From contig NC_133472.1 of the NCBI RefSeq assembly GCF_025370935.1, positions 5,508,876 to 5,572,875 of the forward strand: a DNA stretch of 64,000 nucleotides, in the 5' to 3' direction. Below the pieces are notes generated by a model. The model was not told the origin of the DNA and made no database searches. It saw only the letters and a program-made list of their open reading frames with translations. Within the stretch, counting starts at the first letter, position 1. Every line of letters begins with the position of its first letter. Shown one piece after another: positions 41,501-51,152 of the stretch. The position numbers were made by a program, and so were the translations under genes. Origin of the DNA: Choristoneura fumiferana (Eukaryota > Arthropoda > Insecta > Lepidoptera > Tortricidae).

Positions 41501-42485
41501 CTTAAAAAGTCATAAAAATTCACCGTCATTTCGCTTCAATGCTCGCTAGAATGTTCGCTAAAACCGCCCAAACTTCCAAATAAAATTAATCTGCGTCAAA
41601 AATCAAAACACATGTGATGCATAGTAACAAAGTAAAACGTCAGTTAATTAAGTGTTAAACACCGTGTTCCTTTTTGTTTCCGATAACTTCGGTTCATTGC
41701 TGTAATACCTATTAATTAACTTTTTCTTCTAATTGAGAAACATATTTTTTTTTTCGAGAGTTAATACTTGCATGCATTATGCATTATAATTGTTTCACAG
41801 TCATTGTTAGTACGATTAGTTAAATTGTAAAATAAATAAACTTGACAAGTGATATTGACGTGACATACGAGAGATCATAAAGATCCACATGTTTAGTATA
41901 ACTTTCTTTTGCTAAATATGTGTTAATTAATAACTGATTAGTTATAGACTTTGAAAAACGTCATACAATTAAGGACCTGTGGGCAAAGGTTGTCATGGTG
42001 GTAGAAAAGATGAATAAGAACTATTTACAATTAAATATGTACAACAAATAAAATATTTAACGTAAATTGGTATGAGGTTTTTCTCTCGCTAGTAGATCAG
42101 ACAGCTCTATTGATTCTTGTTGCTACACGACTGTGCGCCGCATTGCGCAGGCGCGCAGACTTAGGCGGTGGCGGTCAGCAGGCCGCCCCAGACCTTTTCG
42201 CTGTTTTACTTACTGCTAATAATTAATTATCTTAACTCTTCAGTATCTTTTAAACAGTAAGAGTTGGTCCACTAGTGTCTTAGAGAAATTAACTTAATTT
42301 GGCCTGCTGATTATCTCCGTTAACGGAAATCGAAAATAACACGGTGTAGGTATATTAATAAATAAATGTTTCAGGCCGGCTCCATATCCTACCTGCTCTC
42401 ATATTGCTCCGAGCGATCGTTGAGAGAAGTCTTGCAGCCAAACTGCAACGTCACCTACGACTACATGTCTGATTGTCCGTGCTAA
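35509..42485 (+). CDS. P5CDH-like protein without catalytic residues (exons 35509..35728, 36278..36977, 38022..38295, 39589..39837, 40643..40780, 42375..42485)
   Basis: The six exons join with GT-AG sites and matching phases (1, 2, 0, 0, 0) into one open frame of 563 residues, ending TAA 42483-42485; AATAAA is at 42639. The protein aligns end to end with the P5CDH encoded next door: RAGSKERGEL, FDRAADLMAGRYRQ, MGNGVVWKPS, Q-E-L-R-G-P and SLGGTRKSG match its blocks. An Arg-rich N-terminus (M-R-G-A-L-I-W-P-L-L-K-R-R) could be a mitochondrial presequence. The chemistry is gone: the GQKC nucleophile is Thr (GQKTTSCSR, T348), the GECGGKN Glu is Thr (GTGSGKN, T314), the SPFNF Asn is Asp (TPNDS), and FTGS is FGGT. 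It should not be a dehydrogenase. The intact frame over six exons argues for a retained protein, perhaps a partner or regulator; a young pseudogene is the alternative. Expression is unknown. Confidence 0.85.
35739..35853. mobile_element. Hairpin MITE (family A) ten bases into intron 1
   Basis: It starts just after the donor site of exon 1 ('gggttactatgaaattcg') and ends 'gcatttcgtagttaggg'. Confidence 0.75.
35917..36048. mobile_element. Hairpin MITE (family A), well preserved
   Basis: 'Gggggactactacgaaattcg' and 'cgaatttcgtagtagccccc' mirror each other and the inner arms pair through 'gtatcgtgccatcccgct' / 'agcgggacggtacgatac'. It lies in intron 1 of the P5CDH-like gene. Confidence 0.88.
37021..37326. 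mobile_element. TIR element with about 46-bp ends and TA flanks (intron 2)
   Basis: The left end 'ctgtagggactatgctgtat' pairs with 'atacaacctagtccctacag' at the right. Pairing extends through 'ccgctgg' and 'ggtggtaaaactgacc' / 'ggtcagttttaccacc'. TA stands at both outer sides. No transposase is encoded. It starts 43 bases after the donor of exon 2. Confidence 0.88.
37361..37494. mobile_element. Hairpin MITE (GGTTCCCTGGTCAAACCC ends)
   Basis: 'Ggttccctggtcaaacccgataa' is mirrored by 'ttattgggtttgaccagggagcc'. It lies in intron 2, 35 bases right of the previous element. Confidence 0.88.
37600..37745 (+). mobile_element. Interspersed repeat ending in 'taccatcaggaga...cgtttgcc'
   Basis: It shares 'ttggcaacgcatctgcaa', 'tgggcggtggtgatc' and 'cttaccatcaggagaccc' with 43753-43860 and ends in an A-rich run. 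It lies in intron 2. Confidence 0.6.
38602..38740. mobile_element. Hairpin MITE (AAGGGCAAAGATATCGACACGG arms)
   Basis: 'Aagggcaaagatatcgacac' is mirrored by 'gtgtcgatatctctgccctt', and 'ggccaaagttgc' by 'gtaactttggcc'. It lies in intron 3 of the P5CDH-like gene. A diverged relative is at 59385-59530. Confidence 0.88.
39060..39290 (-). pseudogene. LINE remnant: region before the reverse transcriptase
   Basis: On the minus strand one frame reads H-Q-M-T-R-W-V-G-H-Y-T-G-L-Y, and shortly after P-N-L-P-T-W-H-E-L-D-V-A-P-T. This matches the 'W..Hy..LY ... elD..Pt' linker between endonuclease and reverse transcriptase in Jockey-type LINEs. The fragment is short and lies in intron 3, opposite to the host gene. 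Confidence 0.6.
39912..40130 (-). mobile_element. LINE tail with (ATG)n end, minus strand
   Basis: It starts 'atcatcatcatgagccgaaagacgtcc' and contains 'cgacaactcgccacttgcc' and 'gatgtcgtcagtccacctgg', the inverse of a common lepidopteran LINE tail. It lies in intron 4. Confidence 0.65.
40486..40579. mobile_element. Hairpin MITE (family B) 63 bases before exon 5
   Basis: GTTTCCACCGGAGATGTGC at the left and CACATCTCTGGCGGAAAC at the right mirror each other, with the family core 'ggcgtttctattgg' inverted. It lies between the likely branch-point region and the acceptor (40642) of exon 5 of the P5CDH-like gene. Confidence 0.88.
40792..41458. mobile_element. Train of five hairpin MITEs (intron 5)
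   Basis: In order: 40792-40906 ('aagcccaacacacaccgaagg' / 'tctgtgtgtgttgggctt'); 40915-41038, family A; 41039-41184 ('gtcgaaccatttgattc' / 'ttcagttggttcgat', with 'gacccac' / 'gtgggtc'); 41186-41310, family A again; 41311-41458 ('gtacggtcagggac' / 'gtcgttgaccgtac', with 'atggaacc' / 'ggttccat'). The units touch or are at most nine bases apart. The first begins eleven bases after the donor of exon 5. Confidence 0.88.
41459..42374. other. Rest of intron 5, no further feature
   Basis: AT-rich DNA with one GC-rich patch at 42125-42190. It ends with the acceptor 'aatgtttcag' of the last exon. No transposon edges can be named. Confidence 0.4.
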
Positions 42486-42638
42486 CCTATCCTATACAGT
42501 GCACAACTGTTCTTACTTTGTACCTCTAGATTACACGGGCGGATTTAGAGGGGAGGATACGGAGTTTCTATCACAGTACATACTTATAGGCAAATCAAAC
42601 GATCACAATTGTCAAAATATAATGAATGAAAATTATTG

Positions 42639-42644
42639 AATAAA
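42639..42644 (+). terminator. Polyadenylation signal of the P5CDH-like gene
   Basis: AATAAA lies 154 bases past the stop codon, a normal distance, followed by 'actgtgcattattttttcccgtgtg'. Confidence 0.6.
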
Positions 42645-42839
42645 TTTACTGTGCATTATTTTTTCCCGTGTGCCTCTTATGGCCCTTCCAGAATAAAAAA
42701 CCTAAGCTTCCTGGGGCAATGTTTCCAGAGCGGTGCTTAGGGATCTTTAGAAAACGTTGTTACTAAATCCTAAGAAACTAAATGTATTAAATTCTCGTTG
42801 ATAAATTCATCTAGCTCGAATTCAGTTTCTAATATAAAG

Positions 42840-43735
42840 TTAATGGTCAAACTATTGAATTTGTAAAATCAACAGTATTTTTAGGAATAACGCTCGATTC
42901 TAAACTACAGTGGGGACCTCACGTCACAGCAATCGCGGGTAGATTGAGCTCTGCTGCTTTTGCAGTTTGGAAAATACGGCAGCTACCGATGTGGCGACGG
43001 CACGGTTGGTGTATTTTGCTTACTTTAACAGCATTATTTCGTACGGCCTTATTTTATGGGATCTGCTGCAGACATTGAGTCAATTTTTATCTTACAAAAG
43101 AGAGCAATTAGAGCAATTTATATTTGAAGACGCGTGTATCTTTAGATCTTTTTTTAAGGAAACAGATATCCTAACCCTGCCGTCGCTTTATGTTTTTGAA
43201 ATAATCATGTATGTTAGGAAGAACATATGTGATTTTCCCACTAACGTCGATAAGCCAAAGGCTACTAGAAACACAGGGAAGCTTAAAGTTCCATCTTACA
43301 GACTGGCTAAAACCAAAAAGTCTTTTCTGGGAAATTGCATACGTTTTTATAATAAAATTCCAAAAATATTATAAATGAAACGGATACAAATTCAGATCTA
43401 TTGTCAAGAAGACATTAATATCAAAGGCGTATTATAAAGTTAATGATTATATCATGGACAGGGATATTTGGAAATAATTCCGATCCGCATTAGCGATCCC
43501 TTCAAATAGCGAACCTACTGTGTTAAAAATAAAGTTGTGTTAAATACTTGTGATGTATACATGTCATTTAATAATATTGTAAATCTGTTTTAAAAAATAT
43601 ATATACCTCGTTGAGTTTCTTGCCGGATTCTTCTCAGCAGAGGTTTTCCGAACCGGTGGTAGATTTTTTTTGACATTCATAAGTGCTTGTTGTAGCCTAA
43701 ATTGAATAAAGATATTTTGACTTTGACTTTGAACG
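42840..43735 (+). pseudogene. LINE remnant: reverse transcriptase C-terminal part and 3' tail
   Basis: The plus strand encodes S-T-V-F-L-G-I-T-L-D-S-K-L-Q-W-G-P-H-V, then (in another frame) LVYFAYFNSIISYGLILWD, then F-I-L-Q-K-R-A-I-R-A-I, all conserved in the end of Jockey/CR1-type reverse transcriptases. Frames shift at least twice, so it is dead. The 3' end 'cttgccggattcttctcagc ... ccgaaccggtggtag' with a TTTGAC repeat tail (to 43735) is complete. It lies 350 bases downstream of the P5CDH-like gene in the same orientation. Confidence 0.8.
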
Positions 43736-43752
43736 AGCCTATCACTCTCTCC

Positions 43753-43860
43753 AAGGGCCGGCAACGCACCTGTGATACCCCTCGTGTTGGCAGGTGTCCA
43801 TGGGCGGCGGTGATTGCTTCCCACCAGATGACCCGCATATTCGTGTTCCCCTCTAACACT
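43753..43860 (+). mobile_element. Interspersed repeat with 'tgggcggcggtgattgcttcc'
   Basis: It shares 'ggccggcaacgcacctg', 'gtgtccatgggcggcggtga' and 'ccaccagatgaccc' with 3195-3335 and 37600-37745 and starts right after the LINE tail. Confidence 0.6.
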
Positions 43861-43963
43861 TTCACGAACACAGACCTTGTTAGAAATTTCTTGATCGTCA
43901 CAGGACAATCTCATACAAAAATAAATTACGTCCTGCGCCACAAGTGCTTTGCCAGCTGCTGTA

Positions 43964-44612
43964 CCCCTAGTGTAAGTTTCCGGTTACAAAATACGTCTCG
44001 ATCGCGTTCGCGTTAAAATCTCAATTGACAAGATTTCATATTTCTAAGACTATAATTTGATTCGTTCTCTGTATTCTGTTTGGAAAGAGAAAAACGCTGA
44101 TATTTTTAAAATTTCGCTACAAATAATAGTTAATTTATTACAATTTTTTTAAGATGTGCTTATTCTAAAAGGGCATAACTCCAAAACTACGACACAATAG
44201 ATCCATTACTTTTGTCTAGTCTGTTAAAAAAAAGATCACGTAAATCTGACGTAGACGTTGCATAGAGACGTTGTCAAAATTATGACAGCTCCTTTTTCTG
44301 GTGATAAAGGCAAAGGAAACATATCTATACTGTCGTAGTGTTGGCAAATTCAGCCATATTTTTTATTTTTTTTGTATTTTTTTAAATATGGAGAAATCAA
44401 TTATAATAAATATTTTCCCATGTTCAGGAGGCAAAACTCTTTCGATTCCTGTAGTAATTTACAGGTGTTAAAAAATGAAATCTTGTCAATTTGTATGCAA
44501 ACACGAACAGCGCCTCTAGCGGAACGTTTGCGATTTTCGTGTTTCCATACAAATTGAGGTTTTAACGCGAACGCGATCGAGACGTATTTTGTAACGGAAA
44601 CTTACACTAAGG
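43964..44612. mobile_element. Hairpin MITE (family C) split by a second element
   Basis: The left part (43964-44026) and right part (44488-44612) join exactly to a family C element like 12983-13146. The interruption is the TIR element listed next. Confidence 0.88.
44027..44487. mobile_element. 461-bp TIR element nested in a MITE, AATT target duplication
   Basis: GACAAGATTTCAT opens it and ATGAAATCTTGTC closes it. AATT stands on both sides (44023-44026 and 44488-44491), while the empty-site sequence in the other family C copies has AATT once. No transposase is present. Confidence 0.9.
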
Positions 44613-45050
44613 CACTGATTACGCCACGCTTTGCGATCTTGAGCCAACTCTTGCCAGCCTTCGACCCCAATATCCAAAAGGTCTTTCAGGACCTCGTCCC
44701 TCCAGCGGTACCTGGACGACCAACCGGCCTACGTCCACTCGGTCCACCCAAGTACGCCTCTTCACGGCTCGATCCTCTCCCAACCTTTCTACGTGCCCGA
44801 GCCACCGGAGTCTGGACGCCTTGGTCTCTCCTAAACATTGGCTCCGATACCAAGTTCTCAATTTCCCTGTTGTTTGTTATCCTCCAGCTACCGCCATCTC
44901 TCTGAGTCAGCCCAGAATCTTCCGCAGAATCCTCCGTTCTGCCACGAGCAGCTTATTCTCTTCTTTGAGCGTTAGTGTCCAAGCCTGCCAACCGTACTTC
45001 AGGATCAGTCTAATGACAGTTTTGTAGACGCGAATCTTGGTTCTCCTGCG
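44613..45050 (-). pseudogene. LINE remnant: C-terminal end of ORF2
   Basis: The minus strand reads M-R-T-W-Y-R-S-Q-C-L-G-E, then ASRLRWLGHVERLGEDRAVK. This is the 'lrW.GHv.Rm.edr..k' block typical of the end of lepidopteran LINE ORF2 proteins. The upstream part of the domain is in other frames. It directly abuts the MITE on its left. Confidence 0.7.
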
Positions 45051-45471
45051 TTGTAGCTTGGACACCAAAATCATGCAGATATATGTACTTGCCTTTTACA
45101 CAAATCCAAAATAAAAGAAAGAAAGAAAAAAAGTATATAAATTTAATTGCGAAAATTCAGCACAACAGGAAGAATACGTTTCAAATTAAAACAAAAACCT
45201 TACAAGACCTTATATAATGTTAAATCTTATAGAGTAAAAATTACATAATATATAATTGTTCTATTGTTACCAGATTCTGTTGCCGAATTTAACAGCAATC
45301 TGATCCATTGATCAAGCAAGCTTGTAAAATACTTACATATTAAATTTCTCAATTTTGTACGGAACCTTCGGCACCTATAGGTACAAGGCTGACTTGCACT
45401 TGGCGGTTTTACGTAAACTTTTTTCTTTTTGTAGGTAGTAGGCTACGTAGTAGGTGGTTACGCTCGACATA

Positions 45472-45571
45472 NNNNNNNNNNNNNNNNNNNNNNNNNNNNN
45501 NNNNNNNNNNNNNNNNNNNNNNNNNNNNNNNNNNNNNNNNNNNNNNNNNNNNNNNNNNNNNNNNNNNNNNN
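45472..45571. other. Assembly gap (100 N)
   Basis: A run of exactly 100 N, the standard placeholder for a gap of unknown size. The true distance between its sides is not known. Confidence 0.99.
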
Positions 45572-45572
45572 A

Positions 45573-45838
45573 CTATACTTGGTTTGGATAGGTATTTAAC
45601 GAAATGTACACAAACCTCAGCTGCCAGATTTGGTACATTCAAGGAACATTTTACTTATCTATCATTTTAATACAAACTAGTGTATTTAAATACAGAAATG
45701 TAAATGTTTAGATAGTTTAATGGGGGAATGGGGAATTTCAATGTTTGACAACAATTGACATTGTTTTGTTTAAATTTAGTTAAATGCCTACCCAAACCAC
45801 AGTGTAAGAAAATTAGACTTTGCCCAAACCAAGTATAA
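45573..45838. mobile_element. TIR element abutting the gap
   Basis: 'Tatacttggtttggataggta' just right of the N run is mirrored by 'gcccaaaccaagtata' at 45823-45838. The repeat itself may have caused the assembly break. Confidence 0.6.
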
Positions 45839-46238
45839 GTGGGGACCTATTTAGCGTCATGTATGTCTTGCCTTTTCCATTTTTGGATGATGTTTTTATG
45901 ACGTTAAATAAAATATGTGTTTTTTTTTCGTTCTTCCAAAGTGAGTCCATGTCAATTAACGTTATGACAAAAAGTCGTAATGGACCTCAATGCTGTTATC
46001 AACCTATGAATGTCGTTTATGTAACTGTCATGAATAAATGTTTTTTCCTTTCTTCTTTCAATAATGACCGATTAAATACTAAGTGATGTCTTCGAGTGCG
46101 ACTGTTAAGCCAGTAATGATCACAAATCGCGACGCGAGACCCCTTCGGGGCAATCCTGCGCTGTTAGAGGCACCCCTCGCTTGTCATCTGGCCATGGAGG
46201 ATTGAAGATGCGGAATATACAAGGCCGTCTTTTAGCAG

Positions 46239-46356
46239 AGGGTCTATTGCGTAACGTTTCTGACAATCACGATTACAATCAAATGACACTTTCCGCATAA
46301 AAAAACTGTCATTTGATTGTGATTGCGAGTGTCAGAAGCGTTACGCTATTGGCCCT
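46239..46356. mobile_element. Hairpin MITE (AGGGTCTATTGCGTAACG arms)
   Basis: 'Agggtctattgcgtaacgtt' pairs with 'gcgttacgctattggccct', and 'acaatcaaatgaca' with 'tgtcatttgattgt'. The pairing is continuous over about 45 bases per arm. Confidence 0.88.
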
Positions 46357-46644
46357 CAGCTCGGTTAAAGTTTAATTCATTTTGTTTAATCATAGGTCTA
46401 TCATGAAACTAGCTTTCGATTAAAATAAACCGCATCAAAATCGGCCCAGCTACGATGCCACAGACAGACAGAGATTTTAGCGTCGAAATTATAACGCCCG
46501 CCTTTTTTGCATTACGGGTTGAAAATGGGTTACAATTGTGATTCAAGTTACTAATGTACTATTATCTATTCTGTGTTCAAGTCTAATTAATAATAACAGG
46601 AGAGCACATAAATTGAAACTTTCTATGGAAATACAGACGGTAGG

Positions 46645-47110
46645 TAACATTTTTAGGGTTCCGGAGCCAAAATGGCAAAAACGGAACCCTTATAGTTTCA
46701 CCATGTCTGTCTGTCTGTCTGTCCGTCCGTCCGCGGCTTTGCTTAGGGACAATCAACGCTAGAAAGCTGTAATTTTGCACGGATATTTATATAAACTATG
46801 CAGACAAAATGTTCGAGCGTCCCCCCCCCCCTCTAAAATCTAAACCAAAGGGTGGAAAAATGTGAAAAAAATCGGGGTGGTAGTAAGTATATCAAACTTT
46901 CAAGGAAAACTATAACGGTTAAGTTTGCTTGAGAATTATTAGTAGTTTAAGAGTAAATAGTAGCCTAAGGTATAAAATATACCTAAACTTTGGAAGATTC
47001 CGTATAAAATACGAAATCCTTAGAAAAATATTACTATATATAATTTTTTCGCCTACGGCTAGGGAACCCTATTACGGGCGTGTACGACGCGCTCTTGGCC
47101 GGTTTTATTT
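46645..47110 (+). mobile_element. Interspersed repeat ('agggttccg ... ggaaccct' family)
   Basis: It starts 'tagggttccggagcc' and ends 'ctagggaaccctattacggg', with 'tctgtctgtctgtccgtccg' near the left and 'gtagcctaaggtataaaata' inside. This is the copy with both edges; compare 12340-12860 and 58150-58620. Confidence 0.65.
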
Positions 47111-47129
47111 TTATTTATATTAAGTACTA

Positions 47130-48350
47130 GCTTTTACCCGCGGTTTCGCACGCGTAAACTATTCGGTCTGGTAGTTGCAATTGAAATTTTCGGGATTTTA
47201 CAAAATTCCCCTGGAAATTTCCAAAATTTATATCGTGGTCTTCATTGAGGTTGTGTTGTGAATAACTGTACAAAATTCAAGACTCTAAACCCAGTGCTAA
47301 AATTTCTAAATGTTTCCCTATCCAAATTCAAATTCATATCATTTATTCAGTAAATAGGCCGCAATGGGCACTTTTACACGTAATTTTTTAAATACCAGCA
47401 CTTTCGTAAATACCATCATTGCCAAGAAGAATGCGCCGCAAGAAGCTTGGCAGAAAGTCATTTATTCAAAATAAAATAAGTACAAATAAAATACTTAAAA
47501 ACTACAGTAAGTATACAATTAAAGAAAAATTACAAAATAATAATAACAAAAATACACGGATGTATGGGGTCCCTTAGTAACAAAACTATCCCGTGGAAAT
47601 ATCGGGATAAAAAGTAGCGTATGTGTTATACCAGACGTCTGGCTACCTACATACCAAATTTCATGCCTCTAAGCCCAGCAGTTGTTATTTCGAGATTTTA
47701 TCCCTATCCCGTGGGAATATCGGGATAAAAAGTAGCCTATGTGTTATTCCAGAGGTCCAGCTACCTACGTACCAAATTTCATGGCTCTAAGCCCAGTATG
47801 TGTTATTTCGAGATTTTATCCTTAGTTATCCCGTGGGAATATTGGGTCAAAAAGTCACTTAAGTATTATTCCAGATGTCCAGTTACCTACATACCAAATT
47901 TCATGACTCTAAGCCCAGCGGTTATTATTTCGAGATTTTATCCCTATCCCGTGGGAATATCGGAATAAATAGTAATTTATGTGTTATTTCAGAGGTTTAG
48001 CTACCTACACACTAAATTTAATGGCTCTAAGCCCAGCGGTTGTTATTTCAAGATTTTATCCCTAGGTATCCCGTGGGAATATCGAGTCAAAAGTTGCCTC
48101 TGTGTTATTTCAGACATCCAACTACCTACATACCAAATTTCATGACTCTAAACCCAGCTGTTGTTATTTCAAGATTTATCCCTATCCCGTGGGAATATCG
48201 GAATAAAAAGAAGCCTATGTTTTAATCCAGGTTATAAACTAACTTTCCGCCAAATTTCATCCAAATCTGTCTAGCCGTTTAAGCGTGAAAAAGTAACAAA
48301 CTTACTCACTCACTCACTCACTCACAAACTTTCACATTTATAATATTAGT
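47130..48350 (-). mobile_element. Composite Helitron-like element, second copy
   Basis: The order is the same as in 10618-12335: 'ctagcttttacccgcggtttcgc' edge, inverted LINE tail (47330-47570), tandem units (47640-48250, about six, 'taccaaatttcatg'), and the edge 'cacatttataatattagtag'. Confidence 0.7.
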
Positions 48351-48376
48351 AGTAATAGTAGTATTCTCAGTTTCGT

Positions 48377-48512
48377 GTACAGTCACCAGCACCAATATCT
48401 GACAACAAAGCGCGCATAAATATCTGATAAGACTCTATTTCTAGGGCCCGTAGGACGTGTCGGATATTTTCGCACGCTCCGCTGTGGCAGGTATTAATGC
48501 AGGTGACTGTAC
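48377..48512. mobile_element. Hairpin MITE (GTCACCAGCA ends), second copy
   Basis: 'Gtacagtcaccagcaccaat' is mirrored by 'attaatgcaggtgactgtac'. It is the same family as 30457-30598 and lies 25 bases right of the Helitron-like element. Confidence 0.8.
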
Positions 48513-48569
48513 TCTACAGGTATATAGGCACCATGATGGCCTATAATAGTGTTAGACCCCATAGTAACC

Positions 48570-48800
48570 TATGGCTTCTCAAGCAAAACATCGTGGGTCA
48601 AACCCGGACTCGCATCTCTGAGTTTTTCGAAATGTATGTACGAAATTACATCACACTATGAAACGGTGAAAGAAAACATCGTGAGGAAACCTGCGCAAAA
48701 CCTGCGAAGCAATTCAACAAGGTGTGTGAAGTTCCCAATCCGCACTGGGCGGAGAGGATGCCTGTGCCCAGGAGTGGGTCGTATATAGACTGGGATAGAC
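48570..48800 (+). mobile_element. RTE-like LINE 3' tail
   Basis: It keeps 'gaaaacatcgtgaggaaacc', 'gaagttcccaatccgcactgg', 'ggatgcctgtgcccaggag' and 'gtgggtcgtatatagactgg', the RTE tail also seen at 21425-21555. Confidence 0.7.
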
Positions 48801-49330
48801 TCTACACTTGTCTCACTTGTCTTATAAACTGGATTTTAATATAAAAATCATCTCCGTTACATTCCACCCCACGGTCGCGCGAGGGGACGACTTAAGGGAA
48901 ATTGTATTTTGCTCCCCGCTTTTAACCGACTGCCAAACGGAAGGAATAAAACATTGTCTATGTTTCCTCTTCCTTTAATTATAATAGCCTTTTGAATTTT
49001 TGTATAAAATTACATAAAATAGGGCAGAAATTAAAAAATAAAGGAAAGCAATTAATTTAATTTATATTTTTAGGTCGATTCAAACTCCGGGAACACTGTA
49101 GAGGGATAGTGTAGCAAACTCCTTGGAGTTTTGTACTTTTTGGTGTATTTTTTGTAAAGTTCTTTTTTTGTATATTTTTCTTTTATGTGTTACTTGTCAT
49201 TATTGCTTTGTGTTGTGTGGTTGTGTTTTCAAGTATATCTCAATTTTGTCATATTATATCTTCGTTTGCTTTTTAGTTATTTATTACAGTCCACTCATAC
49301 GTTTCAGATAGGTTAGTTATAAAATGATAT
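48801..49330. other. Intergenic, AT-rich, no recognised gene
   Basis: T-rich DNA (49120-49300 is nearly free of A-rich codons, which opens a Phe/Cys-rich frame that I do not believe). No transposon edges are evident. Confidence 0.35.
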
Positions 49331-49511
49331 TATACCGGATAACTCACGTCTTAAATCGAGTTTAGCTCGACATGTTTCGGGCTAATCCGTAGCCCTTCCT
49401 CTAGGAGCAAGCAACGCGACTCGGCGGGCGGCTGCTGCAACACGCGCACGCGCACTGCGCGCCGCCACCCGCTCTGCGCTCTGCGCTCTGCTCTATGCTC
49501 TATGCTCGCGC
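49330..49511. repeat. GC-rich interspersed repeat fragment
   Basis: 'Gtagcccttcctctaggagc' with 'ggcggctgctgcaacacgcg' resembles 'gacgcccttcctctgggagc ... gtcggctgctgcaaacac' at 27732-27785. It is cut on the right by the TIR element that follows. Confidence 0.5.
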
Positions 49512-49515
49512 GACT

Positions 49516-51111
49516 GGGCATTTTCGCGAGAAGAGTCACAGTTACCAAGTGGAGTCGAAAGGATTTTATTTTCATCAGTTATTTAAATATTATTTTTATT
49601 AATTACTTAGACTCTATATTTGCATAATATCATAAAATAAATACTACAAAACAACATATAAATGAGAAAAAAATATTTATTGGTGACCACTCTGCAGATA
49701 AGGACTCCACTTTGTAACTTTTTAAAAGTAAAATTAGTTATTATACAGTGTTTGTATGTTATTTGTGTTTATGTATTCCGTTTAAGAACAGTTTTATGGT
49801 ATACATACAACTGAAGAATATCCCAATATAATGTCCTTTATATTTATTCCAAAGGAAAAATCTCCACTTTGTTAATTTTTAGTCCTTTTCGTTAGAAAAT
49901 TTAGCGTCTTTCATCTAGGGTAGTTATTTGTATGGTTATTTTAATTAATTTATTTAAGTTAAAGGTCATTAAATATAAATCAGTTTTATTATGCATCATT
50001 ATTCTACATATAAAATTAAGAAAAAATACATTTCGCAACAAATCAAAATAGGACAGTTACAAAACTGAACGCTGCAATTACAAAATGGAAAGCATAAAGG
50101 CAAATTCACAAATACGAAAAAAAAAATCCAAGTCAACTTTTAATCTTTAATAATCATTAATTGTTTGAACAACATTAAATTGTTAATTTATATAGCTGTA
50201 ATTTACATGTCGGCACAACATCACACCAATATTATTAAAATCACGCTAAATTAAATTACTTTTATTCGGCCTCAAAATCACCTGGTGCAGCCGCCTTTAT
50301 ACTTCCACTTCGTAACTATAGCGTTCCATATATATGTAACCGAACAAAGTGGAAGTAACGCATCCATGGTTCATGATCTAAAACTTTTAATATTTTTGTC
50401 AGTGAAAATTTTCTCTGCGCTGAACGATGCAATCGATAAACAACCTATTAAATATTGAAAAACAAATTAAATCTAACAGCTAAACAAACTTGCCTTCTTA
50501 AAACACCAGTTACAAAGTAGACACTTGTTTTTGCGTGGTTACTCTCTTCACGTTTGAACCTCGATTGAGAGAAATTTTAAAATGGCTGACCTGTGAAGTT
50601 TTAATGGCGTCTAATGCTAGTGTTGCCAGAATGTAATGCTTTAAACTAGTTTGGGAGATTTTTGTTTTACTTTTTGAAAAATAATGGTTACAAAATGGAT
50701 TTTCCACTTCACCTTAAATCATGGGACGCGATAAAATGTATTATTTTAATATATATGAAAAGTATTATTTAATGCAATACAATTTTAATTTATACTTCAT
50801 TAAGAAACACACCTCTGTATTACAATATAAAGAGGATAAAGTTGTTGAAACAACCTTAAAACGGTGTTCGAAATATCGTCGATCAGGGTAGGACATGTCG
50901 AAAACTAGGGGTAGCCGCACCAAAAAATATAAATTTATACAAAAAATCCTAAGAAGCTCTACTTTTAATCTATTCTTTTATAAAATTATATGAAAAATGG
51001 AACAAAACTGCACACACATAACTCCAAAATTTTGCCCTCTTTTTCGAAATTTATTTTTTGAATGTGTGGGACAGGCAAATTTTGAGTGAATCTCTTCTCG
51101 CGAAAATGCCC
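49516..51111. mobile_element. 1.6-kb TIR element with internal motif array, GACT target duplication
   Basis: GGGCATTTTCGCGAGAAGAG at 49516-49535 is repeated inverted without mismatch at 51092-51111. GACT flanks both ends (49512-49515, 51112-51115). Inside, a motif close to AGTTACAAAGTGGA occurs about nine times in both orientations: near 49539, 49708, 49863, 50055, 50077, 50306, 50345, 50508 and 50687. No frame resembles a transposase, so the element is non-autonomous. I cannot place it in a superfamily. Confidence 0.85.
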
Positions 51112-51121
51112 GACTACCCAA

Positions 51122-51152
51122 CGAAACTATATATATATATATATATATATAT
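51122..51152. repeat. (TA)n microsatellite at the LTR element's left edge
   Basis: About 15 TA units lie directly before the left LTR. They hide any target duplication on this side. Confidence 0.85.

Noticed and set aside
49123..49311. Phe/Cys-rich 62-residue protein
   Set aside because: It comes from T-rich DNA with no start context, homology or codon pattern.
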